64,000 bases of DNA from Centrapalus pauciflorus (Eukaryota; Streptophyta; Magnoliopsida; Asterales; Asteraceae), in NCBI GenBank assembly GCA_020465985.1, contig JAANYP010003732.1, positions 293,501-357,500 of the forward strand. The letters run 5' to 3'. The notes under the pieces were generated by a model that ran no database searches, was not told the DNA's origin, and saw only the letters and a program-made list of their open reading frames with translations. This document shows, in pieces, positions 24,636-35,742 of this stretch. Position 1 is the stretch's first letter; the number at the start of each line of letters is the position of its first letter. Made by a program: the position numbers and the translations under genes.

Positions 24636-24964
24636 TGTTGGGATTTCTTACTCTAAATTTACTCTAAATACACAGGATTTACTTGCAAAATATAATCTTT
24701 ATTTTACAATCTTTAGAAATCACACATACAAATGATTACATTGGGCCTATTTATAATAATCTAAAGGGTGCGTCGAATAGTCACAACCCTTCGTGGTACC
24801 CTTTCTGAAAAGTCACAACCTTTATGAAAAGGTGCAACCCTTCAAGTATTCCTAAATACTAAATAGGTCCTTCTACTTACTATAATTTACAATTCATACA
24901 TCATACTTTACATAATTACATAATTATCATACTAATATAACATATGATCGGGATTAATCCATCA
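24636..24964 (-). repeat. 5' LTR of the gag-only element
   Basis: 329 bp, identical by eye to the LTR at 21789-22117. It should carry the element's promoter. TATA-like sequence is present, but the start site cannot be assigned. Confidence 0.93.
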
Positions 24965-25911
24965 AATACTTCAGGTTAAGGCTTCTGTTGGATAATGGCT
25001 TGAAATTCAAAATTGTAAGTCGTAGTTTCTTTTTTCTTTATTTGGGCTTTATTATGTAGTTATTTTACAGTTATAATGAATTGGTACAATAAGGCTTCTG
25101 TTGAATAATCCCGGCCCATTTGTGAGAGTTATTTATATTGATTTTGGTATTAATGATTTCTAAATTGTCCTTATTTTCATTTAGATTTGGAAATTGCGTC
25201 ACAAATTGGTACCAGAGCCAAGTTCGATTCATGGGTTTTCAATTGGTCATTGCCGTTGTTGAATTATTAGTCCAATATTGGTGTTCTTTTGAATAAGAAT
25301 TGACCATCAATGGTGATTATTGTGTCAATTGATTTCACTCTTCTAGGTATATATAGATTCAAGTTTTGATCAACTGAAGGTCGATCAATCGATTTGTTTT
25401 TCTTAGTGATAAATCATTTTCAGTTGCACGGAATCGGTCGTTTTAATCTCTTAGCAGATTTGATTTTAGTTTTGGGTTGGTAAATTTCATTCTTGGTCAA
25501 TTTATATAATGTAAAGACGACATTTGTGATGTCGTTATGGTTAGTTCAAGAATGTGATGAGTCCATTTCGTGTATTGATACTTTGATGATTGTATTTGGT
25601 CGATCAAATTTAATTAGATTTTGATTTAAGAAATTGTCTTTGTTTGGTTTGATTTCTTATCTTTTGGGATCTTGGGTTTTGTTTTGGTGTGACAATCACT
25701 TTTAGAGTTTCGATCGTGTCGATATGTTGGTTTCTCAATTTAGATTTGTGATCGGCATTTGCATTTGGTGTCCTAGTTTGCTCAAGTTGTGGTTTTGGGT
25801 TTTAGGTTTTGTTGATCGTTTCGTTTTTCGAATGCAAAGAGAATTGTAGATCTCGGGATTTATGATGTTTAGATTTGATGTTTGTTGGTGATTTGGTTCG
25901 ATATAAACTTA

Positions 25912-26065
25912 GGGGGCGTTTGGTTCGCGAATTTCTTGGGGTTCCTTGGGATTTGCATTTAAAATCTTGTGTTTGGTTCGCAGATTTCAGTAAGGATTTG
26001 AAATCCCAGGATCCTTTGACAAAATGCAACTCCCAATGAAAAAAATCTGCGAATCAAACGTCCCC
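25912..26065. mobile_element. Tourist-like MITE
   Basis: Ends GGGGGCGTTTGGTTCGC and GCGAATCAAACGTCCCC are near-perfect inverted repeats. The interior has a second inverted pair around tttgaaatccc. It is flanked by TTA and TTG, so the target duplication is not exact. Confidence 0.65.
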
Positions 26066-26534
26066 TTGGATGGAGTTTCTTGTTTATTTTGGTTGATAAT
26101 TTGTTTTCAAATTTATATTTGGAGTATTTGAAACAAATTACATAGTGGTTGTTGGTAGTGATTGTTACCTCTTGGACCCCGACAGGGACGCAATACCCTA
26201 CGCCTGGGTCTTGACTTCAGTTAAACTTATAAAAGTGTACATTCTCCACTTCCTTATACTAGTTCTAATAAAAAAACAGTCAACATGTTTAGAGAAATTA
26301 CACTAAAACATTAATTAAAATGATCATGATTTTGATAACTGCCCATTAATTGTTAACCCTTCTCGAGCCTTGTGTTGTCGTGAGGTATACTGGGATCCCC
26401 ATCATCCCCAAAAGTAATTTAGGGCTTTGAACAATTGTCAAACTTATATACATCCTATCTATATATCAATCACCTTAAATAATGGAAATGCTAAAACATG
26501 ACAGAAGGTGGGATGTTCTATTTGTCGTCGTTAC

Positions 26535-26640
26535 TTGGTACTAGTAGAAATTAAAGTTTTAGTAGCGACAAATGTTGCGGCTAATGTCCTTAAAGGTTGC
26601 CGCTAAAGGTTATATCCTTAATACGGGTTTTGGACACATT
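26535..26640 (+). mobile_element. CACTA-type end fragment
   Basis: ggtactagtagaaattaaag and the following gtagcgac...cgctaaagg resemble a CACTA element terminus and subterminal repeats. The CAC start has decayed and no other end is seen. Confidence 0.35.
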
Positions 26641-27339
26641 TTATTAATAAATAAAATAAATATGCATCTCATAAATTGTGTATCTCGCCGATTTTAACTT
26701 TAATAAAAGAGATTTATAATTAATTAAGGAGCAGTAATTATTATATATTTCTGAACAAAACAAAGAATTCATTAAAGACTGGCACTGGCACATGCATGCA
26801 GCAGATGGAGCAATCCATAAAAGGCAGCTTGGACGCCTAAACAAGTCGATTTAAAATAAGAAAATTTGTAATTAAACTTTAATTAATTACTAGTGAGTGA
26901 AGTATTGATTCTTTCTTGTTGTTAGTTCAATGAAACTGTTTAAAATGATAAAATATATAGGGAATGTATGTTGTAACTGTAGATATTAATTAATTTAATT
27001 GATGTGTATATATATACACGTACGTACTTACAGAGAATTTTTCAGGTGGCCGGCCGGTTATATGTTCATGAAATTAGATGTTACGTAAATTAATTAAGTT
27101 AAGCTATATATATCTACGTAGCTAGCTAGGCAGATCGATCATCAATGTAGTACGTCTTTTTGTAGGCGGGTTGTTGATTTTGTTGTGTCACTCAGATCGA
27201 TCGATCATGGGTTAATTATACTAATTAACAACTAATTAAATTTTCAAATCACAATCCATATATCAACTCTTCAAATATAATGTTGACAACTTCGTGTGTG
27301 TGCATCAGGAGTAAACAGATACTTATTTCATTATTTCCA

Positions 27340-27375
<36 letters not shown>

Positions 27376-27377
<2 letters not shown>

Positions 27378-27595
27378 TTTCAATGGAGAACCTCCATGCA
27401 TCGAAGAACATTGAAGAACCTCCATGCATCATCACAAATGCATCACAATTCCCCCGTAATGCATCATTATTTCCACGTGATGCATCAAATTCCCGCGTGA
27501 TGCATCGATTTCTACGTGATGCATTTCAGTTTTTCTAGCGATGCATTGTGGTTCTCCAAGGTTCTTCGATGCATAAGGTTCTTCGTTGAACCCAC

Positions 27596-27599
<4 letters not shown>
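27376..27599. mobile_element. (TA)n-inserted MITE, copy 4 (diverged)
   Basis: Begins GGTTTCAATGGAGAACC and ends GGTTCTTCGTTGAACCCACC, with (TA)n on both sides (27349-27375 and 27600-27640). The interior has four to five GCGTGATGCATC-type units at about 27421-27531. It is the same family as the 8.8-9.7 kb cluster, but the arms are clearly diverged. Confidence 0.75.
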
Positions 27600-27665
<66 letters not shown>

Positions 27666-27666
27666 G
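27600..27666. repeat. Compound (TA)n(GA)n microsatellite
   Basis: About 20 TA units pass directly into about 13 GA units. Confidence 0.95.
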
Positions 27667-29796
27667 GATTACCTGAGATGGTGTCCGGCCAGCAATATGT
27701 TTGATTTGAATGATGAAAGTAATGGATGGATCAGCAGACTGAGGAAGAGGGGTTGGTTTTGATGATCGATCCACATTCCACAGACTCATAGGCAAAAAGA
27801 TGGAATGAGAAAGAGAATTAAGGATACGTTAGTTTGTGATCCCAAAATCTGTATAAAAGATTGAGAAAAACACAAAGTCATGATGCATCTGTTTCTTGTC
27901 TCATCCACCCTCTACTCTACTCTACTGTACTGTACTGTGTGTTTGAACTTTGAAGCGATCGAGCAGTCATCTGATCTGACAATCAGCTCGATCGATCTGC
28001 TTTAATTTTTCACGGTTTCTTTTTCTTTAATTAATTGAATGTCTATTTGTTATATGTATACTGTAAATGTTGTTGCGTGGAGAGATGACATTAATTGTCA
28101 GATGACTTATTCGACTATATGTGGAAATGGAACTCCTACCATATATAAACGTTCATCCGTCCCATGGATTTTAAAGGCTCCGTGTTTATGATTACAACAT
28201 AGACTTTTTAATATTTTAAACATTAAATTGGTTATTTTGAGATTCAGTTTTAATAAGTAAATCGGAGGTCGTGAACGACAAAAAAAATTGATTAGTAAGA
28301 ATTTAATATGAATAATACGAATTAAATTAAATTTGACATGAATTTAATTTTAACGCACATATGTAGTTATGTACAACGTGTATGTGTCAAATACAGAAAA
28401 ATTTTATTGGTCAGAACTTATATCTTTATTGTAACCGCGAGACCCTCAAAATTGGGGGCTCTGTGCAGTCGAACCTCACGCACACCCTAAAAGATGCCTC
28501 TCTACACATTACCTTGTACATATAAGTATATATACTTGTAATTATACGCAAATATTGCACGTACCCAACCACACTCATCCATGCAATCCATCTATACATA
28601 TATGATACATGTTTTATTTGATATGTATGTTTCTTTTTATCTAAATGTTGTTAGCTAATACATACATATATATATTCAATGTCAAAGGAGTATCATATTA
28701 TACTAGAGTACCAGAGTATCACGCAAATCCAAACACTCTAAGTGCATGAAAATACGCATCACATAAATGCGCGTTCACATATATTCAAAATTATATAAGT
28801 GTGTTCGCATCATTTTTTAGGAGCTATGAGATGTGAATGTATGTGAAATTTACATATGATCTTCGTGATGTTAATTAAAAAATGTTCATAAAAAAAAGTT
28901 TCTTTAACGTCTGGTGCGCTGCATAATGGATGGTACTCTCTCGAACCATATTCTTCTCATTATATATATACATATAATGAATTGAAATATGGGAGATGGA
29001 AAAGTGTGACACAATTATTGTGTATTGGAAACATTGAGCCGAAATCTTTTAAAGCTTTTGGCCGGCTTCTGTGATTCATCAAATCTCACCATGTTCCTTC
29101 TACAGCACCATATATAATATTTCATGTTTTCTCTCTTCAATTATTTGCCCCCAAAACTTCATTTATATAGTATACATATATTACGAAACATTAATTCATG
29201 GCTACACGGTTGAATTCTAGATATAAATAAAATACATACAGTCTATTATATTTTAATTATTATTTTGTTATCATAGTTATGTTATCGGCTGCTAAATTAT
29301 ATAAATGTAAAATAATCAAAAATAATATATATTACATAATATATTGGATTTAAAACACACAAATTTGTATTATACTCAAAATATACTATTACAAAATTCT
29401 TGTTAAAACTTTTAGGGGTGTTTAATACAGTGGAATAGAGAGAATGTAATCAATGAGATTTATAAGTTTTTTTATCAATTAAATAGACAATTGATTCGCA
29501 ATTTTAGAAGATAAAGAATTGATAGTGTAAAATTTAGTTCTCTTATTTCCTTATCAAAATTGGAAATGCTTTAAAAAAAAAGGGTTAATGACTTTTATAG
29601 ATTTTCTTTTATTTTTAATATCAATCATTATTTATGTTTAACTATCGTTAGTTAAAAAAAACTTTTAAACCTAAACGAATTCATTGCTTAGTTATGATTC
29701 AACCTTAATGTCGATCTCCTATGGTTTTCGTTTCAACAAATATTGTTCATTATGAGTTTTGTTAATATGTGTCAATATTAATTAAATGAGTGTTAA
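27667..29796. other. AT-rich spacer
   Basis: No gene or complete element recognised. Confidence 0.45.
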
Positions 29797-30081
29797 GACG
29801 GCATTTGGTTCATGGCATGATATTCGTAGTAATTGAAATTCAAATTTAGTTTGTTTTGAACTTTTGATAACAAAGATGAAGAGTTCAATTGTAGTTATTT
29901 ACCATCAATTTCTTTGTTTATTTAAATTTGAGATTTCTACCAACTCATCCATGGATTAGATTCGAACCTACATCCTAAATCAAGATTAAAGCCTATTTTT
30001 TATCTATCACCACTAAGCATATTATAACTAGATTTTAGATTCCAATTCCTTCTAATTTAATTCCACAAACCAAATGTCTCC
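29797..30081. mobile_element. Tourist-like MITE with TAA target duplication
   Basis: Starts GACGGCATTTGGTTCATGG and ends CCACAAACCAAATGTCTCC. It is flanked by TAA at 29794-29796 and 30082-30084, as PIF/Harbinger elements require. 285 bp, non-coding. Confidence 0.78.
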
Positions 30082-30260
30082 TAAGTTTAAAGAGTTTTTC
30101 TAACACGCATCAAAATTTATTAAAAGGTTTCTCTAACATAGTAACATGTAGCAAAACTGTTCATATGGACCTCAGGCTTTAAAATATAGTTCAGTAGCAG
30201 GTGTGTAAGTTGTTGATGTTGTTATTGTTATTATTATTGTTATTGTTATTATTAGTTTAA

Positions 30261-30617
30261 GGGTTTATGTTATTTTTGACCATTCAACTTTTAAATTTGT
30301 CTCATTTAGCTATTAAATTATTTTTTGTACACATTTAGCCATTAAACTTTAGTTTGGTGTTCTATTTTGGAAAATTGATTAAAATTAATGGCTAAATGTG
30401 TACAAAATATGATAGTTTATTGACCAAATGTGTACAAAATATAATAGTTTAGTGGTCAAATGTGTACAATTGAAAATGATTAAACATGGGCAAAAATAGT
30501 TTAGTGACTAAATGTGTACATAAAAACAAGTTTAATGGCTAAATATGTAAAAAAAAATAGTTTAGTGGTTAAATGTGACCAATCTGAAAGTTTGATGGTT
30601 AAAAATGATCATAACCC
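30261..30617. mobile_element. Mutator-like MITE with 9-bp target duplication
   Basis: Starts GGGTTTATGTTATTTTTGAC and ends in the rough inverse (GTTAAAAATGATCATAACCC). A perfect 9-bp TTAGTTTAA flanks it at 30252-30260 and 30618-30626. Between the arms, an array of 30-40-bp units built on agtttagtggctaaatgtgt runs mostly in one orientation. Its 357 bp are non-coding. Confidence 0.8.
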
Positions 30618-30626
30618 TTAGTTTAA

Positions 30627-31430
30627 AGGTCTTGATTTAATTACATTTAAAAAGATAAAATGATTGTTTAAAGTTCTTAGGCGGCATTTGGTTCGATGAA
30701 AGTTTACATCATGAATGGAATCTGTCAAATGAATGGAATTCCAGAATAAATAAAATCTGTATGGATCCATATATTGTAGCTTGTTTGGTTAGCAGGAAAT
30801 GAATGAAATTCAGATTCAATTTCTTTACTGTTTTCTTTATAATGCTAGAATTTCTATTTGGATGTGCTTATATATTAGATTATTAGGTTTTATCTTTAAT
30901 AGACTTATTGCGTTATTAATTAATAATGTAACATTATAAGACTTTAGGCTTTGATGGTAACCCTAATTTTCATTCTATAATGAGGGTTCCTAATACCCCA
31001 AAGCAACCCTAAGATCGCTAGAATTTCCATCTATTAGAGATCTGATGTTCGGTATAACTCTGGGTGAGGAAGACTCTCATAGCCCTGTTCGTTCGTCATC
31101 AGATTCCGCATAAAGAAGACGAAATCAATGGATTCATGTATGAGTCACTTTATGGTGATCTTAATTATTCGGCAATATGTCAATATGGTTGCTTCGAGCT
31201 TATTATTTAAGTAATTTCTAACATATAAATCTGTTAATGAATTAAAGTATATATGATTATAACAAATAACTAAAATATATTATTAATGACTTTTTTAATT
31301 TTTCTAATGATAAAAACATTTTAAAAGCACGTTTATTTTTATTTTTTCTTCATAAATAGTTCATTTTCTTCATTAAACAGAATTTTTTTCTTCACAAATG
31401 CATGAAACAAAATGTCTTAAATTGATAATA
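30627..31430. other. Spacer
   Basis: At about 30674 a GGCGGCATTTGGTTCG end may mark another Tourist-like fragment. A more complex stretch at 30960-31140 (agggttcctaat to gaagacgaaatcaatgg) reads less like repeat and could be captured gene sequence. I could not identify it. Confidence 0.4.
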
Positions 31431-32278
31431 TCTATACTATATATAATAAGAAAACCACTTAGAGATTCTGGACCATTGGATGGAAAAAAATTAATAGTCC
31501 AGATTAATGACATCTCATAATTATTTATGAAATGTCTCTTATACCCTTAATTAAAATCAATAATTATACATATGCCATTTTTTTAATTCATTTCCAAATT
31601 TACTACATTACCTTAATTACATTAAATTTTGATTTTAATTTTTTTATTAATGAATTAATATTTACCTAAAATAAATATTTGTCATTATTATCCTTAATGA
31701 TCATAGTTAAATTCAAATGTAAAAATTTGAATTTAAATGTAAAAGTGTAGTAAATAAAGTTAAAATTTTTGTTAATTATTTTGCTAACAAGATTTAAAAT
31801 TTAAATTGATAAAACTTCAATTGTGAATATGATAAATTTTGATTGTTGATTTTCAGATATTTCATTTTTATTTTTTTCATTAATTAATTAGTAATAAATT
31901 AGATTTTGTAACATTTAGAATTAATGTTTACCTAAAATAAAATCTATCATTATTATCCATAATAATCATAATTAGATCCAAATGTAATAATTTGAATTAG
32001 TTGTGAAAATTATTATTATTATGTATAATAAAGGAAAACATCAAATGTCACGTGTCACCTCTACGTTCACTAAAAAGATAATTACAACTTATAAAAAATA
32101 CAAGATAAATTCCATTTAATATTTTTAAAAAAGCTAAATATACTCTATTTTTTAATCTGTAAATAATAAAAAATAAACACAACTATTATTTTTGTATGTT
32201 TTTATTTTTACTCATATACATTTTATATAAATAAATTTAATTAAAAATATCCACGTAATACGTGGGCTATTAACTAGT
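31431..32278 (+). mobile_element. Non-autonomous Helitron
   Basis: Starts TCTATACTATATATAATAAG after an A. It ends with hairpin CCACGTAATACGTGG, then GCTATTAACTAGT, followed by T. These are canonical Helitron termini. 848 bp, very AT-rich, no coding capacity. A second 5'-end-like stretch (tataataaaggaaaacat) at about 32022 suggests a shorter Helitron sharing the same 3' end. Confidence 0.85.
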
Positions 32279-32309
32279 TAGATATTAATCTTTACTACAT
32301 ATGAAAATA

Positions 32310-32660
32310 GTATTTGATGTGGTGGGGTTAAGATGGACTAGGTAGCTGGTTGATGGGTGAATAGTTCGGCTGTATGGTGGGGTGGGATAGGGTGAGGTGG
32401 GTGTAATATAAGGGTGGGAATAAATATGAGTGAGTGCATTAGTGATAGGGTAAGGTAGGTGTTTATAGGTGGGTGGCTGGGTAGAGTGGCATGAGGTAAG
32501 GTAAGGTGGGTCTAATGTATGGGTGGGAAGAAATGTGATAAATTTGGTAGGGTGGGTAAATTAATGGTAGGATAGGGTAGGATAGGATAGGGTAAGGTAT
32601 GGATGAGATGAGGTGTGGTAGGGTGGGTGGGTCGGTAAAGTATAGGTAGTGTAGGTGGGG
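32310..32660 (+). repeat. G-rich degenerate minisatellite
   Basis: Irregular repeats of GGTGGGT, GGTAAGGT and GGATAGGGTA. The plus strand is strongly G-rich and C-poor for about 350 bp. Several closely spaced GG/GGG runs could form quadruplexes. Confidence 0.7.
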
Positions 32661-32816
32661 TTTGGTTATGTGGATATGAGTGAGTTAATAGAAAAAACAT
32701 GTCATGGAATGGAATGTTCATTCATTTACAACATCGCATGGAAAACACAGTTCTTTAGTAGAGGGATTGTTTTATTTGGAAGGAAGTCGTCATTCAACGA
32801 AATTTGCCAGCCAAAC

Positions 32817-33234
32817 TGTAGCATCTCACATTGGTGGAGAGAAGAAACTAATATGTCTGTTTAAGGGTGAGGTCTTCATCCACTAAGACGCGTTTTGGAG
32901 CGGTCTATGGCTTGACTTCTAAAAACAAAACCGTGCGATCTTTGCCAAAGCAGACAATATCTTGTTTCGGAGTGGTCTGGGCTGTTAAAGTTGGTATCAG
33001 AGCCAGACACCGGGTCAATGTGCACAGCGGGGACGCTTTGTTCCCATGGCAGAGGGATTGTATCATTTCACATCGGTGGAGAGCAGAAACTAATATGCTC
33101 ATATAAGGGTGAGGTTGTCTCTATCTACCAAGACGCGTTTTGAGGCGGGCTTATGGCTTGGCTTCCAGAAACAATCGTGAGGTCTATGCCAAAGCGGACA
33201 ATATATTTGTCTCGGGGTGGTCTGGGCTATTAAA
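32817..33234 (+). mobile_element. TRIM (tiny LTR retroelement)
   Basis: Two related repeats start TGTAGCATCTCACAT (32817-32989) and TGTATCATTTCACAT (33059-33234). Between them lie a primer site TGGTATCAGAGC (32992-33003), a 55-bp middle and a purine tract AGAGGGAT. The flanks share CAAAC at 32812-32816 and 33235-33239, a 5-bp target duplication if the LTRs end in TTAAA. It has no coding capacity. LTRs of 173 and 176 bp and a 418-bp total fit the TRIM class. The LTRs have diverged visibly, so it is old. Confidence 0.8.
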
Positions 33235-33239
33235 CAAAC

Positions 33240-33477
33240 ATGTCATAGTGATGAAATGTTCATTTATTTTAAATCAGATTCATTCAGAATATTTGAACAA
33301 AAAACACTCCCTTAATAGATGTATATTCACTTAGATGATCAAGGGATCGTCATTAATGTGAAAAAAAATCACAATATATAACAAAATTATTTTAAGGACA
33401 AATATCATGATTTTTCATAAACAAAATAAATATTTACATAATTTACTTTATTTTAATAATTTATTGTTAGTTTCTTT
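33240..33477. other. Spacer right of the TRIM
   Basis: The first 115 bp are related to 32692-32815, left of the TRIM: acatgtcat, aaatgttcatt and gtcgtcatt occur in the same order. Nothing else is recognised. Confidence 0.5.
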
Positions 33478-33653
33478 GGGTTGATATTGAAAAAACCCTA
33501 CAATTTTTTATGGATTTATCAATTAAGTCTGATATACATTTTTTTCGAGTATTTAAGTCTATGGATAATTTTTTTTCTCATTTAAAAAAATATATTTGAC
33601 TTGTTTAGCATGTCATTAAACTATAAAGAGTATAATGACTTACATAATAAAAA

Positions 33654-35303
33654 GAGTAAATTACAAAAATGGTCCCTGTGGTTTGTATAAAACTTTGGAT
33701 TCAGTCCCTGTAGTTTCAATTTTGCATAAACGGTCCTTATTTGCATTGTTTACTTGCATAAATGGTCCATCTGTCTTATTTATTTTCCTAAATGACAATT
33801 ATACCCTTTTCTTTAATAACAATATTGGTCCCTTTTTTTTTCATGACTTGTTTTTCTTTTAAAATATTAAATCTTAATTTAATAAATGATGAGTTAATTT
33901 TATTATTATTATTATTTAAGATGTATTTATTTTTTATTAAAGTTATATTTTTACCTATCTAATTAATTTATTTACGTGTAAATAATTTATTTATTAAAAT
34001 TTTATTTATATTAGATTTCATTATTATAATATTTATATTTTTTTGTATTTTGTATGTTTTCATCTATTTATTTCATTACGTTAACTATACCTTTTTATTT
34101 TTAAAATTTATATATATAAACTTAGGATTTAATTTATTTGGATTTAGATATTTGTTATATTATTATTCTGGTTTAATTTAGTATTCTATTTGTTTTGATT
34201 TAAATATTTTGTTACATTAATACATATGAAATGTTATGTTTATATATTTTATTTGAAAGTTATAACCCACTTAAACGTATTAACCTATCAAAAAGTTTAA
34301 TTATTTTGTTATACTAATATGTTACGGATAAGTTTTGATTTATCTTACATTTCATTTATTATTTTTAATATGATTTTATTGTTACATTAATATGATTCGA
34401 ATTAATCATAATTTTCTAGAAAAAAAAATATAAACTCAGCAATTGCTTTAATTTGATTTTAAATTTTTTGTTAGGTTAATACGTTTTAAGTTGGCTATAA
34501 CTTTCAAGTAATATATAAAAACATAACATTTTATTCGTTATGACATAAATATATTGTAATATTAATATGTTTTGGTTTAATTATAATTGGCTATAACTTT
34601 CAAGTAATATATAAAAACATAATATTTTATTCGTTATGACATAAATATATTGTAATATTAATATGTTTTGGTTTAATTATAATTTACAACAAACCTAAAA
34701 TTTTTATTTGTTTTGACTTAAATGTTTTAATGTAACAAAATATTTAAATCAAAACAAATTGAATATTAAACCGAAATAATAATGTAACAATATCTAAATC
34801 CAAGTGAATTAAATCCTAGGTTTATATATTTTCCTAAAAATGTATAATGAAATCAAAATATTTTAACGCAATGAAATAAATAGATGGAAACATACAAAAG
34901 ACATATAAATATTATAATAATGAAATCTAATTAAAATAAATTTTTAATAAATAAAGTAAATACATAATAGAAACGTAAAATAAATTAACTAATTAGGTAA
35001 AAGTATAACTTTAATAAAAATAAATAAATCTTATAAATAATAATAACAACAAATTAATTAAATCATCATTTATTAAATTAAGATTTAAAATTTAAAAACA
35101 AAAAACAAAATTAATGTAAAGAAATGGATCAAAATTGTTAATAATGAAAAGGGTATAATTGTCATTTAGGAAAAATAATGAAATTGAGGGACTATTTCTG
35201 CAAGTAAACAATGCAAATAATGACCGTTTATGCAAAATTGAAACCACAGGGACTGAATCCAAAGTTTTATACAAACCACAGTGACCATTTTTGTAATTTA
35301 CTC
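33654..35303. mobile_element. Large Mutator-like foldback element
   Basis: Starts GAGTAAATTACAAAAATGG and ends in its inverse. A perfect 9-bp duplication TAATAAAAA flanks it (33645-33653 and 35304-35312). The inverted arms extend far: blocks up to about 34215 pair, with gaps, to blocks after about 34735, so most of the 1650 bp could fold on itself. The spacer holds a 96-bp tandem repeat. There is no transposase or other gene. Confidence 0.85.
34491..34682. repeat. 96-bp tandem repeat, two copies
   Basis: Copies start with ttggctataactttcaag at 34491 and 34587 and differ at about one base. This near-identity makes the duplication much younger than the foldback that contains it. Confidence 0.9.
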
Positions 35304-35375
35304 TAATAAAAAAGAAAGTCTAGTGATTTAATTAATCATGAAAATGGTAGAAAAAAATTAGTTTTTTCAATATTA

Positions 35376-35742
35376 AAAGGTGTTTGGTTTTGCGTTATGA
35401 ACGTGATTATTAGTTTATTACGATACAATAACGCAAATAATTGGTTTAAAGTGTTTGGATTGCATACGTTAATGAGTGATTATTTGCGTTTAGATTTAAT
35501 CTTACCACATTTTTTCATAAGTTAAAAAATGTAGCTTATTTGCTTAATAAGTTATTATTTGGTCATTTTACAAAAAACGCAAATCCAAACACTTTAAAAA
35601 CTGCTTATTTGATAATTATGATAGCAAACAGCAGAAGCTAAACCAAACACTACATTTCTAACAGCACCTTTTGTTACAGTTATTATCTGATTCTTAGTTT
35701 CCAAAACGTTACAGCATTTCAAACGCAAATCCCAACACCCTC
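35376..35742. mobile_element. Tourist-like MITE (family of 60997-61367)
   Basis: Left end AAGGTGTTTGGTTTTGCG and right end CAAATCCCAACACCCTC, in TTA/TAA flanks. Most of its length matches the reverse complement of 60997-61367, including cgcaaataattggtttaaag and aacagcagaagctaaaccaa-type words. Non-coding. Confidence 0.75.

Larger units (their letters stand above)
21789..24964 (-). mobile_element. Young gag-only LTR retrotransposon (TR-GAG type)
   Basis: Two 329-bp LTRs (21789-22117 and 24636-24964) read as identical along their whole length. They start TGTTGGG and end ATCCATCA on the plus strand. A perfect 5-bp target duplication AATAC lies at 21784-21788 and 24965-24969. On the minus strand the 5' LTR is followed by a primer-binding site for initiator tRNA-Met, a 1.6-kb leader, one intact Ty1/copia-type gag frame and a purine tract before the 3' LTR. 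Protease, integrase and reverse transcriptase are absent, so it must move in trans. Identical LTRs indicate a very recent insertion. Gag-only elements with LTRs are known in plants as TR-GAGs. Confidence 0.92.
24970..27375. other. Spacer with retroelement and MITE fragments
   Basis: aaggcttctgttg(g/a)ataat occurs twice (about 24977 and 25089). A primer-site-like TGGTACCAGAGCC lies at 25207-25219, hinting at an old LTR element whose limits I cannot see. A Tourist-like MITE and a CACTA fragment follow. No gene is recognised. Confidence 0.45.

Noticed and set aside
25207..25219. Complete old LTR retrotransposon at 24.97-25.3 kb
   Set aside because: Only a primer-site-like sequence and one short direct repeat are visible. 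No LTR pair could be delimited.
32512..32721. Pro/Thr-rich 69-codon frame
   Set aside because: Antisense translation of the G-rich minisatellite.
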